Shown: positions 56,901 through 59,912 of the stretch, in pieces
How the letters are laid out: every line of letters starts with the position of its first letter
Numbering within the stretch: position 1 is the stretch's first letter
Assembly: GCA_022747635.1 (NCBI GenBank)
Contig: JAKTNV010000001.1
Span: forward strand, 28,313,990-28,377,989
Length of the DNA: 64,000 bases
Reading direction: 5' to 3'
Source of the DNA: Hetaerina americana
Lineage: Eukaryota > Arthropoda > Insecta > Odonata > Calopterygidae
Made by a program: the position numbers and the translations under genes
Notes under the pieces: model-generated
Seen by the model: only the letters and a program-made list of their open reading frames with translations
The model's database searches: none
Told to the model about the DNA's origin: nothing

Positions 56901-59553
56901 GCAAAGAATGCATTCTAGCTAATGTTAGCTTTATTTATCTCCGGCATATATACTTCTGACAAAATTATGTAATGCTAAACTTTAATGTTTCAGCTCTGTC
57001 TCCCTTGAGCAATGTCATATGGAAGGATCAATGCTCCTATTCACAGTCATGGACCATGATGTTCTCACTGCAAATGACTTTGCCGGGGAGGCATTCTTAT
57101 CTCTAGGAGATATTCCAGGGGTGTCATCAGCCAATGCAACAGTTGACAACTTTCATGGACTGAAGCATACTGACCTACCCCTCATGCACCAAAAAAATAA
57201 ACGTGAGATCAATCAAATCAAAAATTTGGTACTCAAATCACATTAAACATCAGTTTGAATAATTATTTTGGTGGCAATATCATTGTGAAAACACTTCATT
57301 TGCATGCTTTTCATCATCATTATCATAAGGATGAATTTCAGCCATCAGGAGTGTTAGTTTTGTAACATTTAAGGCTGTATATGAATCTATGTTGTTGAAA
57401 ATGAGCATATTAGAAGAGAAATAAAGTCAAAACAATTATTCAGCATTTTTAATCATGAGATAGTACATGCAAACTACAGGCCGCATACTTATGTTGTGGT
57501 GCAATCTCTTGGTAGTTTCAGTGGACTGCATTGTATGATTCTGAACTATAGCTTTCAAGAATAGTTTTGGATACTTCACAGCATGCATACATCAAATTCA
57601 TATGCACATCCTAAAAAATAGCAAATGCATGGTGTAACAACAATCAAAGCAATTTAAATACATTTCACACAAAATTTTTTTTAAGAAATTAACCAAACCT
57701 GACTGTATAAGCCTTAGCAAGATCAAGACATATCCCAGGGATAGATACTTATTGTCCATACCATACCACATTTGCAATGAATTCATGGAGGGCTGTTGAT
57801 GTTGATTTACCTTTCCTAAAACCATGTTGTTGGTTTGAAAAATCAGTGTTTTTCTAGGAAGTTTAAAGTACTTTTAAAAATTTCCCTTCCAAAAATTTTA
57901 GAAAAACCAGAGATCAAGTTTATTGGTCTGTAGTTTCTTACATCATTCACATCACCCTTTTTGTGAATTGGTATTACTCTGCTCAACTTCAGGCGTGATG
58001 GAAAAATACCTTCTGACAGAGACAGCTTACAGAGATATGTACTCAGGGGGCTTAGCATTTTGACAGGTAGAATACTTAATTACTTTGTTAGGCATATCAT
58101 CTCTCCCTGAACATAAACTTATCGGTAAGAAAATGGCCAATTCTGATAATTTCATCTCTGGTCACAGGATATAAATATATGGAATGGGGAACTGTTTGCA
58201 GATGGGTGTCAGATCCAGAAAGAAAGTTTGATTCATGATATTTGAAACAATTTTTCCTGGAGTTTCCGAGGGATTTGATTGCACATTACCAGCTGTCTTG
58301 AGTTCAAAGTTTCTGTGATAACTAATTTAATTTGTTTTCATGTGTATAATTTTCCAAGAAGTCTTGGTTTTATTTTTTGATTTTGGGATCAAAATATCAT
58401 CATTAGATTGTTTTACTTTTGCAACAATTTCCTTAAGGTATTTACTACATTGTTTATAGTCTTGTTTAAGAGTTTCATTTTTAATTGTTCTGGCAAGCTG
58501 ATATAAATCCCTTTTCTTCTTGCTAAGGTTGATTATTTCACTTGTTAGCCAGCTATGCCATTTGTTACATATATTTGTAACTTGTGTTTCTTTGATGGAA
58601 ACTTTGATTCAAAGTAAAACTAAAATTTGTCAAGAAATGAATGACAGATTTACTCATTTATTTCGTTATTTATTTATTCAGTTCTTAATTCATTTGTTTA
58701 ACTACTTGATATAGGTACCCCTCCCAATAAAATTTATCAATACATCTGATACTCAACTCTAGGGATAATTGGAACATGCAAGCCTTTAAACCTAATCAAA
58801 ATTGAAGTCCATGGGGAAGGACTGGTGACATAACAAGTGCCAATGAATTTGGGGTCCTTAGATTTTGCAAAAGTAATGAATTCTCGCAAAAATTCTCATC
58901 TTGATCAGTTCCTTGAAGTTTATCAGTCAAAATGAGCTTAGCATAAACAAAATGAAGTGAATTCATTTTTTATGCCCTCAAATATTTTCAGCCAAAAATC
59001 TATCACTCAGTATAAACTGATTCACCCAGGTTCACAGTCGACAAATTCTTTGCTGCATTTTCTGCTGGCAGCAGAGCAATAAAAACTCCCATAGCCACTC
59101 CCTGTTTCTTGGAAATTCAACTTTGGTGTAAATTCTTACATATTTTAGCAACTTATCAGTACAGTTTAACCAATTTAGTATTCTGTACCGTTAAGTACGT
59201 AGGTTTTATAATTTAGAAATTACATTTCCATTGGTTAATAATAAAAGCTCTTATTTTAGGTCTCATATTACAGTTATTTCAACAGATTTTGCTTGAATGC
59301 CACCTTATAAATAGTATTATTAAGTATCAACAAGAAAACATAAAATTCAGCTCCTTAATGCAATTTATGAATGTTATTCTCATGATTATCAAGTTAAACC
59401 CACCTTCTTTTCTACTGATTGTATTGTATGGATTTCTGCATTGTTAACAATTTTTTTCCAGATCATCCAATTCTTCAAATCTTAGAAATGAGACATAGTG
59501 AAAAAATGGCTCAGGACTTTGTAAAGAAACAAAAACCACGTATTACATCATAG
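10545..59553 (+). CDS. stac: unc-13 homolog 4B (staccato/BAIAP3-Munc13-4 family), 5'-partial, 20 exons
   Basis: Spliced gene spanning 49 kb; the exons sum to 3,313 nt, about 1,103 residues plus stop. Every intron is GT-AG and every phase agrees. Domains by residue within this partial protein: second half of C2A (1 to about 110), linker (about 140-311), MUN region (about 312-860), C2B (about 931-1070) and a short basic tail ending KPRITS. Diagnostic peptides are [57 protein letters not shown] and [14 protein letters not shown]. Known of the family: cytosolic vesicle tethers and SNARE primers for dense-core and lysosome-related organelles; Drosophila staccato acts in tracheal lumen fusion. The start codon and first half of C2A are absent, so the gene probably extends left of the window. 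Assignment to 4B rather than 4A is from remembered family resemblance and is less certain than the family itself. Confidence 0.93.
10590..13072 (+). other. intron 1 (of those visible)
   Basis: 2.5 kb between GT at 10590 and AG at 13072. AT-rich; no repeat family recognised. A short atgtatgtgcttg motif is tandemly repeated near 12568-12600. Confidence 0.8.
13073..13238 (+). CDS. stac: exon 2: C2A calcium loop 3 and linker
   Basis: 166 nt. It begins by completing Trp and reads DHDDES, an acidic calcium-loop motif, then [20 protein letters not shown], a Gly-rich stretch and [13 protein letters not shown]. The long helical insert inside the C2A loop is characteristic of the Unc13-4/BAIAP3 branch and is the best single identifier of the gene. 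Donor gtgaga. The exon is clearly more GC-rich than the surrounding intron. Confidence 0.95.
13239..18354 (+). other. first part of intron 2
   Basis: No gene recognised. Pyrimidine-rich blocks at 15590-15830 and 16850-16900 give low-complexity ORFs. A two-frame-open segment at 16740-16920 has no recognisable homology. Confidence 0.6.
18355..18945 (+). mobile_element. RTE-type LINE 3' fragment with tail
   Basis: Encodes [20 protein letters not shown], then [18 protein letters not shown] and [13 protein letters not shown], followed by decayed sequence parallel to the fragment at 47.5-47.8 kb (NEEVL-like region). Ends with gtgtccatccaaaacct and an AATAAT-type tail at 18934-18945. This is the post-RT C-terminal domain and 3'UTR; the 5' part is missing, as expected of 5'-truncated LINE copies. 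Confidence 0.8.
19340..19800 (-). mobile_element. possible Penelope-like element 3' remnant
   Basis: Sequence upstream (reverse strand) of the hammerhead gives [14 protein letters not shown], a stop, [20 protein letters not shown], resembling the C-terminal tail of GIY-YIG-bearing Penelope-like proteins. Further upstream at 19743-19766 it gives RYIAQTG, similar to the YIGQTG of GIY-YIG endonucleases. All are broken by stops and frameshifts. The ribozyme is the firmer part; the protein assignment rests on short motifs. Confidence 0.45.
19346..19391 (-). ncRNA. candidate hammerhead ribozyme (type I, minimal stem III)
   Basis: On the reverse strand: CTGATGA (19384-19378), one bulged T, helix II GACG-ttcaa-CGTC (19376-19364), GAAA (19363-19360), then C-CAGG-G and the cleavage triplet GTC (19354-19352). 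Helix I pairs CAC before CTGATGA with GTG after GTC. All invariant core bases are present. Minimal-stem-III hammerheads of this layout are known in Penelope-like elements and other retroelements of animals. The extra base between the core A and helix II is unusual but occurs in some natural hammerheads. Activity is untested. Confidence 0.72.
20006..20083. repeat. (TA)n/(CA)n microsatellite
   Basis: About 55 bp of alternating TA followed by acacacacacacac and a short tatata. ORFs reading IYIY through it are meaningless. Confidence 0.98.
20364..20573 (+). CDS. stac: exon 3: end of C2A and start of linker
   Basis: 210 nt, phase 0 at both ends, with acceptor gcgtcgcag and donor gtaagt. It encodes [17 protein letters not shown], then the last C2A strand [15 protein letters not shown], an acidic run (SEEEDD) and [13 protein letters not shown]. 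It follows directly on the IPLQ that closes exon 2, as in family members. Confidence 0.95.
20574..21948 (+). other. intron between exons 3 and 4
   Basis: 1.4 kb, AT-rich. Searched by eye for a missing linker exon: each pyrimidine-AG candidate (20665, 20849, 21790) gave a stop or an incompatible phase. No repeat recognised. Confidence 0.65.
21949..22235 (+). CDS. stac: exon 4: [19 protein letters not shown] linker, long variable tail
   Basis: 287 nt. The in-frame TGA at 21940-21942 (tga cga cag) forces the acceptor at 21947-21948. The conserved core is [18 protein letters not shown] followed by [15 protein letters not shown]. After it come about 55 residues rich in Arg, Pro, His and Ala that I do not recognise from the family. 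The donor at 22236 (gtaagg) ends in phase 2 and joins exon 5 in frame. A second donor-like gtaaga at 22169 would shift the frame. Family members usually have about 20 more residues between exon 3 and this core; no exon for them was found. Confidence 0.8.
22236..24016 (+). other. intron between exons 4 and 5
   Basis: 1.8 kb, AT-rich, with no recognisable gene or mobile element. Confidence 0.75.
24017..24242 (+). CDS. stac: exon 5: Arg/Gly-rich insert, then MUN N-terminal helix
   Basis: 226 nt, acceptor ttggttttcag, donor gtgagt. The first 40 or so codons are almost only Arg and Gly ([19 protein letters not shown] and more). The conserved part follows: [20 protein letters not shown] and PLSREE, which runs straight into exon 6. 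The conserved end fixes the frame. The Arg/Gly part is not a known family feature and is compositionally extreme. Confidence 0.85.
24243..25446 (+). other. intron between exons 5 and 6, with (CT)n
   Basis: Contains a (CT)n microsatellite at about 24310-24334. Otherwise AT-rich; nothing recognised. Confidence 0.8.
25447..25571 (+). CDS. stac: exon 6: MUN segment [18 protein letters not shown]
   Basis: 125 nt, acceptor atccacag, donor gtaaac. It encodes [19 protein letters not shown] and [19 protein letters not shown], a close match in order to insect Unc13-4 proteins. Ends in phase 2. Confidence 0.95.
25809..25916 (+). CDS. stac: exon 7: MUN segment [17 protein letters not shown]
   Basis: 108 nt, acceptor ctgttacag, donor gtaagt. 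It encodes [20 protein letters not shown] and [15 protein letters not shown]; the final TG is completed to Trp by exon 8. The intron before it (237 bp) is the shortest but one in the gene. Confidence 0.95.
25917..28281 (+). other. first part of intron 7
   Basis: About 2.4 kb of AT-rich sequence with scattered short ORFs; no gene or repeat family recognised. Confidence 0.6.
28284..29151. mobile_element. 868-bp TIR DNA element, TA target site
   Basis: The left end ccgtatttcctggcccaaaa and the right end (reverse complement) ccatatttcccggcccataa match at 17 of 20 positions. Each is preceded by TA (28282-28283 and 29152-29153), consistent with the TA duplication of Tc1/mariner/pogo-type elements. 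The interior has no recognisable transposase. It contains an imperfect direct repeat (taaatggttgtttttaatgc at about 28747 resembling gaaaatggttgcttttatta at about 28447). Probably non-autonomous. Confidence 0.7.
29154..30421 (+). other. intron 7 segment, nothing recognised
   Basis: AT-rich non-coding sequence between two inverted-repeat elements. Confidence 0.55.
30422..30728. mobile_element. foldback/MITE-like element with arms of about 118 bp
   Basis: Left arm about 30422-30540, right arm about 30611-30728, inverted and roughly 90% identical by eye. Both contain attcctaaaaattgctattt and cattaaacccccaatgttta in complementary orientation. The spacer is about 70 bp. As RNA it would form a near-perfect long hairpin. 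No coding capacity. Family unknown. Confidence 0.8.
30729..31809 (+). other. intron 7 segment, nothing recognised
   Basis: AT-rich. The string aaggtgctattatttcaa at about 31266 recurs at about 33179, possibly a dispersed repeat end; not classified. Confidence 0.5.
31816..32735 (+). mobile_element. mariner-family transposon, 3'-truncated, dead
   Basis: Translated pieces in order: a decayed N-terminal helix-turn-helix region (KEGMKAKEN then a frameshift), [58 protein letters not shown] and [11 protein letters not shown]. This is the DD34D transposase order: TDETW carries the first catalytic Asp, and the copy stops just before the second (HQDN) motif. The 5' part near 31816 (tatacgagggtagtaaga) resembles a mariner terminal repeat. 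Several stops and frameshifts. An inverted relative lies at 39.7-40.8 kb. Confidence 0.85.
32857..32982 (+). CDS. stac: exon 8: MUN segment [18 protein letters not shown]
   Basis: 126 nt, acceptor tttcttgcag, donor gtaggc. It encodes [20 protein letters not shown] and [20 protein letters not shown]. It follows a 6.9-kb intron full of repeats, including a mariner copy ending only about 120 bp upstream. Confidence 0.95.
33249..33300 (+). CDS. stac: exon 9: MUN segment [16 protein letters not shown]
   Basis: 52-nt exon, acceptor cttccacag, donor gtaagt. It encodes [18 protein letters not shown], with the Ser codon split across the upstream junction. Confidence 0.93.
33301..34251 (+). other. intron between exons 9 and 10
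   Basis: 950 bp, AT-rich, no feature recognised. Confidence 0.8.
34252..34290 (+). CDS. stac: exon 10: 39-nt small exon [13 protein letters not shown]
   Basis: Thirteen codons, phase 0 at both ends, with acceptor gctctcttcag and donor gtagaa. [13 protein letters not shown] continues the helix begun in exon 9, where other members have a matching Leu-Ala-acidic segment. Being phase 0 on both sides it could be skipped without a frameshift. The 8.8-kb intron that follows is the longest in the window. Confidence 0.85.
34291..36011 (+). other. first part of the 8.8-kb intron
   Basis: AT-rich. Two reverse-strand coding-like pieces at 35458-35560 and 35729-35809 are discussed as a finding. A reverse-strand open stretch at 34450-34560 has no recognised homology. 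Confidence 0.5.
36014..37485 (-). mobile_element. mariner-family transposon, TIRs and TA target site kept, core replaced
   Basis: Terminal repeats gaaggtgtgatcaaaaaaag (36014-36033) and, inverted at 37485, caaggtgtgttcaaaaaaag; each is flanked by TA. Reverse-strand pieces in order: [20 protein letters not shown], then after a frameshift [57 protein letters not shown], then a gap, then [20 protein letters not shown]. The usual TGDETW reads TGGRTW, so the first catalytic Asp is lost. The piece with the second Asp is missing; about 430 bp of unrelated AT-rich sequence (about 36310-36740) sits in its place. Confidence 0.9.
36310..36740. other. foreign AT-rich block inside the 36-kb mariner
   Basis: It replaces the transposase region between the QSSQWK motif and the PSDYFLFP motif. 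One edge carries a hairpin: aataaggaaaggtg near 36329 and cacctttcctttttttatt near 36358. No coding potential. It could be an insertion plus deletion, or a gene-conversion patch; origin unknown. Confidence 0.5.
37738..38030 (+). mobile_element. RTE-type LINE 5' fragment (endonuclease start)
   Basis: Aligns by eye with 45436-45680 of the larger LINE: both contain ttaggacaatgat, gagatagagagagg or its variant gagatggaaagggg, and ggattactggag. This is the beginning of the apurinic-endonuclease domain (GTWNIRTM in the better copy), decayed here. It breaks off near 38030. Confidence 0.7.
38031..39049 (+). other. intron segment, nothing firm
   Basis: AT-rich; a T/C-rich stretch at 38540-38700 may be another decayed reverse-strand repeat, not classified. 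Confidence 0.4.
39050..39490 (-). mobile_element. RTE-type LINE 3' fragment, reverse strand
   Basis: On the reverse strand it encodes an [20 protein letters not shown] stretch and [11 protein letters not shown], the C-terminal motif series of RTE LINEs, and ends at 39050-39095 with the same tail signature as the copies at 18.9 and 48.0 kb (reverse complement of ggatggacacaac). Confidence 0.75.
39660..40790 (-). mobile_element. mariner-family transposon, inverted relative of the 32-kb copy
   Basis: Reverse-strand pieces: [16 protein letters not shown] (the second catalytic motif, usually HQDN, is damaged), [39 protein letters not shown], and decayed N- and C-terminal regions. It extends beyond the 3' break of the 32-kb copy to the transposase C-terminus ([16 protein letters not shown] remnant near 39690). 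It shares with that copy the same one-base insertion in the N-terminal region (aaaatacttgctgac). Confidence 0.85.
40791..41797 (+). other. intron segment, nothing recognised
   Basis: AT-rich; short tandem-like atgtatattgtg motifs near 41200-41285. No gene. Confidence 0.5.
41798..42050 (+). mobile_element. tRNA-derived SINE
   Basis: The head looks like a tRNA: A-box tagtccaagggtagag at about 41813 and B-box ggattcaattcc at 41854-41865, spaced as in tRNA genes and followed by about 180 bp of unrelated body. The cloverleaf is degenerate (no paired anticodon stem), so this is a SINE head rather than a tRNA gene. The 3' boundary is approximate. Confidence 0.65.
42051..43101 (+). other. end of the 8.8-kb intron
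   Basis: AT-rich, no feature recognised; ends in acceptor tattttgtag. Confidence 0.7.
43102..43298 (+). CDS. stac: exon 11: MUN/MHD1 region, [14 protein letters not shown]
   Basis: 197 nt, acceptor tattttgtag, donor gtaagt. It encodes [20 protein letters not shown], a Gln/Asp-rich linker, [19 protein letters not shown] and [12 protein letters not shown]. The last part matches the start of the MHD1-type helix bundle of the family. Ends in phase 2. Confidence 0.93.
43299..43912 (+). other. intron 11 start, nothing recognised
   Basis: AT-rich non-coding sequence. Confidence 0.6.
43913..43998 (-). mobile_element. truncated tRNA-derived SINE, reverse strand
   Basis: Reverse complement of the SINE that follows at 44022: both contain the B-box region (cgttttaatcccg here, gggttgaactccc there), then gtcaagg, then a gttgcattga motif. 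The A-box end is missing. Confidence 0.6.
44022..44135 (+). mobile_element. tRNA-derived SINE head
   Basis: gccttta at 44022 pairs with tcaaggc ending at 44090 as an acceptor stem (6 of 7). A-box tagcttaattgg (44029-44040), B-box ggttgaactcc (44070-44080), and a T-stem gggag/ctccc. Position 33 is C, not T, and the anticodon stem has mismatches, so it is not a functional tRNA. Confidence 0.65.
44136..44870 (+). other. intron 11 segment, nothing recognised
   Basis: AT-rich with short ORFs, no motif. Confidence 0.5.
44871..45013. repeat. (TA)n microsatellite
   Basis: About 140 bp of nearly pure TA with occasional ATAC. It abuts the 5' end of the LINE that begins near 45015. Confidence 0.97.
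45015..47280 (+). mobile_element. RTE-type LINE: 5'UTR, endonuclease and N-terminal reverse transcriptase
   Basis: GC-richer 5' leader (ggaaggcaatgggaaaccac at 45265), then endonuclease domain pieces: [20 protein letters not shown] (from about 45484), [39 protein letters not shown] (GDWNA catalytic motif), [16 protein letters not shown] and [13 protein letters not shown] (SDH catalytic motif). After a linker, RT motifs follow: [57 protein letters not shown] and [16 protein letters not shown]. It is split by several stops and frameshifts and ends abruptly before the RT YADD box at a microsatellite. The RTE/BovB-like call rests on motif wording. Confidence 0.88.
47281..47414. repeat. (GTAT)n/(TA)n microsatellite
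   Basis: Alternating tatatgtatgtatgtg and acacacacatacatac tracts forming several inverted-repeat arms. It separates the two LINE halves. Confidence 0.95.
47430..48090 (+). mobile_element. RTE-type LINE 3' part and tail
   Basis: Encodes [17 protein letters not shown], a decayed [12 protein letters not shown] stretch, a [21 protein letters not shown] stretch and later 3'UTR with the tail signature gtccatccaaaacctaac and aataccaac at 48025-48075. Same orientation as the 45-47.3 kb part and missing only the central RT region, so it may be the other end of one insertion. Confidence 0.8.
48469..48577 (+). CDS. stac: exon 12: MHD1 segment [20 protein letters not shown]
   Basis: 109 nt. The acceptor (ttattataag) has a weak pyrimidine tract but restores the frame exactly and gives [20 protein letters not shown] then [16 protein letters not shown], strongly conserved in the family. 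Donor gtattt is also weak. Confidence 0.93.
48578..49170 (+). other. intron between exons 12 and 13
   Basis: 593 bp, very AT-rich; nothing recognised. Confidence 0.85.
49171..49368 (+). CDS. stac: exon 13: MHD1 segment [19 protein letters not shown]
   Basis: 198 nt, phase 0 at both ends, acceptor ttctttgcag, donor gtaaga. It encodes [15 protein letters not shown], a short polar loop, then [20 protein letters not shown] and [16 protein letters not shown]. Confidence 0.95.
49800..49905 (+). mobile_element. LINE 3' tail only
   Basis: The motif ggatgtgtccatcgaaaacc, then gtagaataccaataac and an aataataat tail, matches the ends of the RTE LINE copies at 18.9, 39.05 (inverted) and 48.0 kb. A severely 5'-truncated copy. 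Confidence 0.65.
49997..50098 (+). CDS. stac: exon 14: MUN segment [17 protein letters not shown]
   Basis: 102 nt, phase 0 at both ends, acceptor tgtattccag, donor gtgagt. It encodes [20 protein letters not shown] then [14 protein letters not shown]. Confidence 0.94.
50099..50647 (+). other. intron between exons 14 and 15
   Basis: 549 bp, AT-rich, no feature. Confidence 0.85.
50648..50923 (+). CDS. stac: exon 15: MHD2 start, with Gln/His-rich loop
   Basis: 276 nt, phase 0 at both ends, acceptor ttttcatcag, donor gtgaga. It encodes [20 protein letters not shown] and [16 protein letters not shown], then a Gln/His-rich run ([12 protein letters not shown]), then [20 protein letters not shown]. 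The Gln/His run probably forms a disordered loop inside the helical bundle. Confidence 0.94.
50924..51611 (+). other. intron between exons 15 and 16
   Basis: 688 bp, AT-rich, no feature. Confidence 0.85.
51612..51833 (+). CDS. stac: exon 16: MHD2 segment [17 protein letters not shown]
   Basis: 222 nt, phase 0 at both ends, acceptor tattttttacag, donor gtaagt. It encodes [39 protein letters not shown] and [20 protein letters not shown]. Confidence 0.95.
51834..52659 (+). other. first part of intron 16
   Basis: AT-rich. tagggtcatatcag near 52306 could be a degenerate left end of the following mariner; weak. Confidence 0.5.
52660..53790 (+). mobile_element. mariner-family transposon, dead
   Basis: Pieces in order: [24 protein letters not shown] N-terminal remnant, [60 protein letters not shown], then [11 protein letters not shown] (second catalytic Asp kept) and a C-terminal [20 protein letters not shown]. 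The usual TGDETW reads TGNKSW, so the first catalytic Asp is lost. Related to the 36-kb element (same [10 protein letters not shown] and [12 protein letters not shown] motifs) but not its close copy. The right end tagctgaccctctat near 53774 may be a terminal repeat; no clear left partner. Confidence 0.85.
54087..54486 (+). CDS. stac: exon 17: end of MUN, proline linker, start of C2B
   Basis: 400 nt, the longest coding exon, acceptor ttcatgcag, donor gtaaga. It encodes [20 protein letters not shown], a proline-rich linker ([11 protein letters not shown]), a helical stretch with [17 protein letters not shown], and the first C2B strands [20 protein letters not shown]. It ends at [11 protein letters not shown], whose Asp belongs to calcium loop 1. 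Confidence 0.95.
54487..54902 (+). other. intron between exons 17 and 18
   Basis: 416 bp splitting calcium loop 1 of C2B; AT-rich, nothing else. Confidence 0.9.
54903..55026 (+). CDS. stac: exon 18: C2B loop 1 and middle strands
   Basis: 124 nt, acceptor tttttttacag, donor gtaagt. It encodes [19 protein letters not shown] then [24 protein letters not shown] carries the second loop-1 aspartate, and [10 protein letters not shown] is the standard C2 core motif. Confidence 0.96.
55130..55860 (-). mobile_element. decayed LINE (RTE-like RT N-terminal region), reverse strand
   Basis: On the reverse strand: [18 protein letters not shown] and [18 protein letters not shown], later [20 protein letters not shown] and [11 protein letters not shown]. 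These parallel the linker and first RT motifs of RTE-type LINEs (a KDL-(R)KAPGID-type motif, then IPIPKK). Many stops. Wording differs from the 46-47 kb LINE, so it is probably another subfamily. Confidence 0.6.
55861..56993 (+). other. rest of intron 18
   Basis: AT-rich, no feature recognised. Confidence 0.7.
56994..57202 (+). CDS. stac: exon 19: C2B calcium loop 3
   Basis: 209 nt, acceptor taatgtttcag, donor gtgaga. It encodes [20 protein letters not shown] and [24 protein letters not shown] and the ND before FAGEA supply the loop-3 acidic ligands, so C2B looks competent for calcium binding. [10 protein letters not shown] follows. Confidence 0.96.
57600..58560 (-). mobile_element. jockey/CR1-type LINE reverse-transcriptase fragment, reverse strand
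   Basis: The open stretch at 57843-58058 encodes [20 protein letters not shown] then [20 protein letters not shown], the RT motif 1-2 region of jockey/CR1-like LINEs. Flanking decayed pieces fit the order: [11 protein letters not shown] upstream, and a [14 protein letters not shown] and FLDLSKAF-like remnant downstream (57700-57840). Distinct from the RTE copies elsewhere. Confidence 0.8.
58561..59461 (+). other. rest of intron 19
   Basis: AT-rich, nothing recognised; ends in acceptor ttttttccag. Confidence 0.7.
59462..59553 (+). CDS. stac: exon 20: C-terminus and stop codon
   Basis: Acceptor ttttttccag. It encodes [20 protein letters not shown] and KKQKPRITS, ending in TAG. The first His codon is split with exon 19 (C|AT). 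The basic C-terminal tail is at the position expected for the family. Confidence 0.94.
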
Positions 59554-59884
59554 TCACATTCAAGCTGTTGATGGACATCAGTAGCGGGTTGAAGAGATGG
59601 GTGCCAAAGTAAGTAAAACAATTTCTGGTATTTATGTAACTGGAATTCAAAGTAATTATTCTAGAGAAGCTGTCTCTTCATTGAACTTGACGTGATGTTT
59701 TTAAAACTATAGTTTGAAAAAATCACATCGGAAACATAGTGTTGGGATAAAAATGTATAGGCCTCTATGATTCTATTTTTTCTTGCAAAAAATTAATCAT
59801 AAGTATTGCCATTAGTAAATGGCATAATACACTTATGTATACAATATATAAATAACCTTTCCATTCCAAAATTAGCTCAATAGG

Positions 59885-59912
59885 AGGTCTGTTCAAAAAG
59901 TATCGCGACTTT
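59885..59912 (+). mobile_element. solo mariner-like terminal repeat
   Basis: ggtctgttcaaaaagtatcg followed by cgacttt has the wording of mariner inverted repeats in insects. No partner end and no transposase nearby; it lies inside the proposed 3'UTR intron. Confidence 0.45.
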
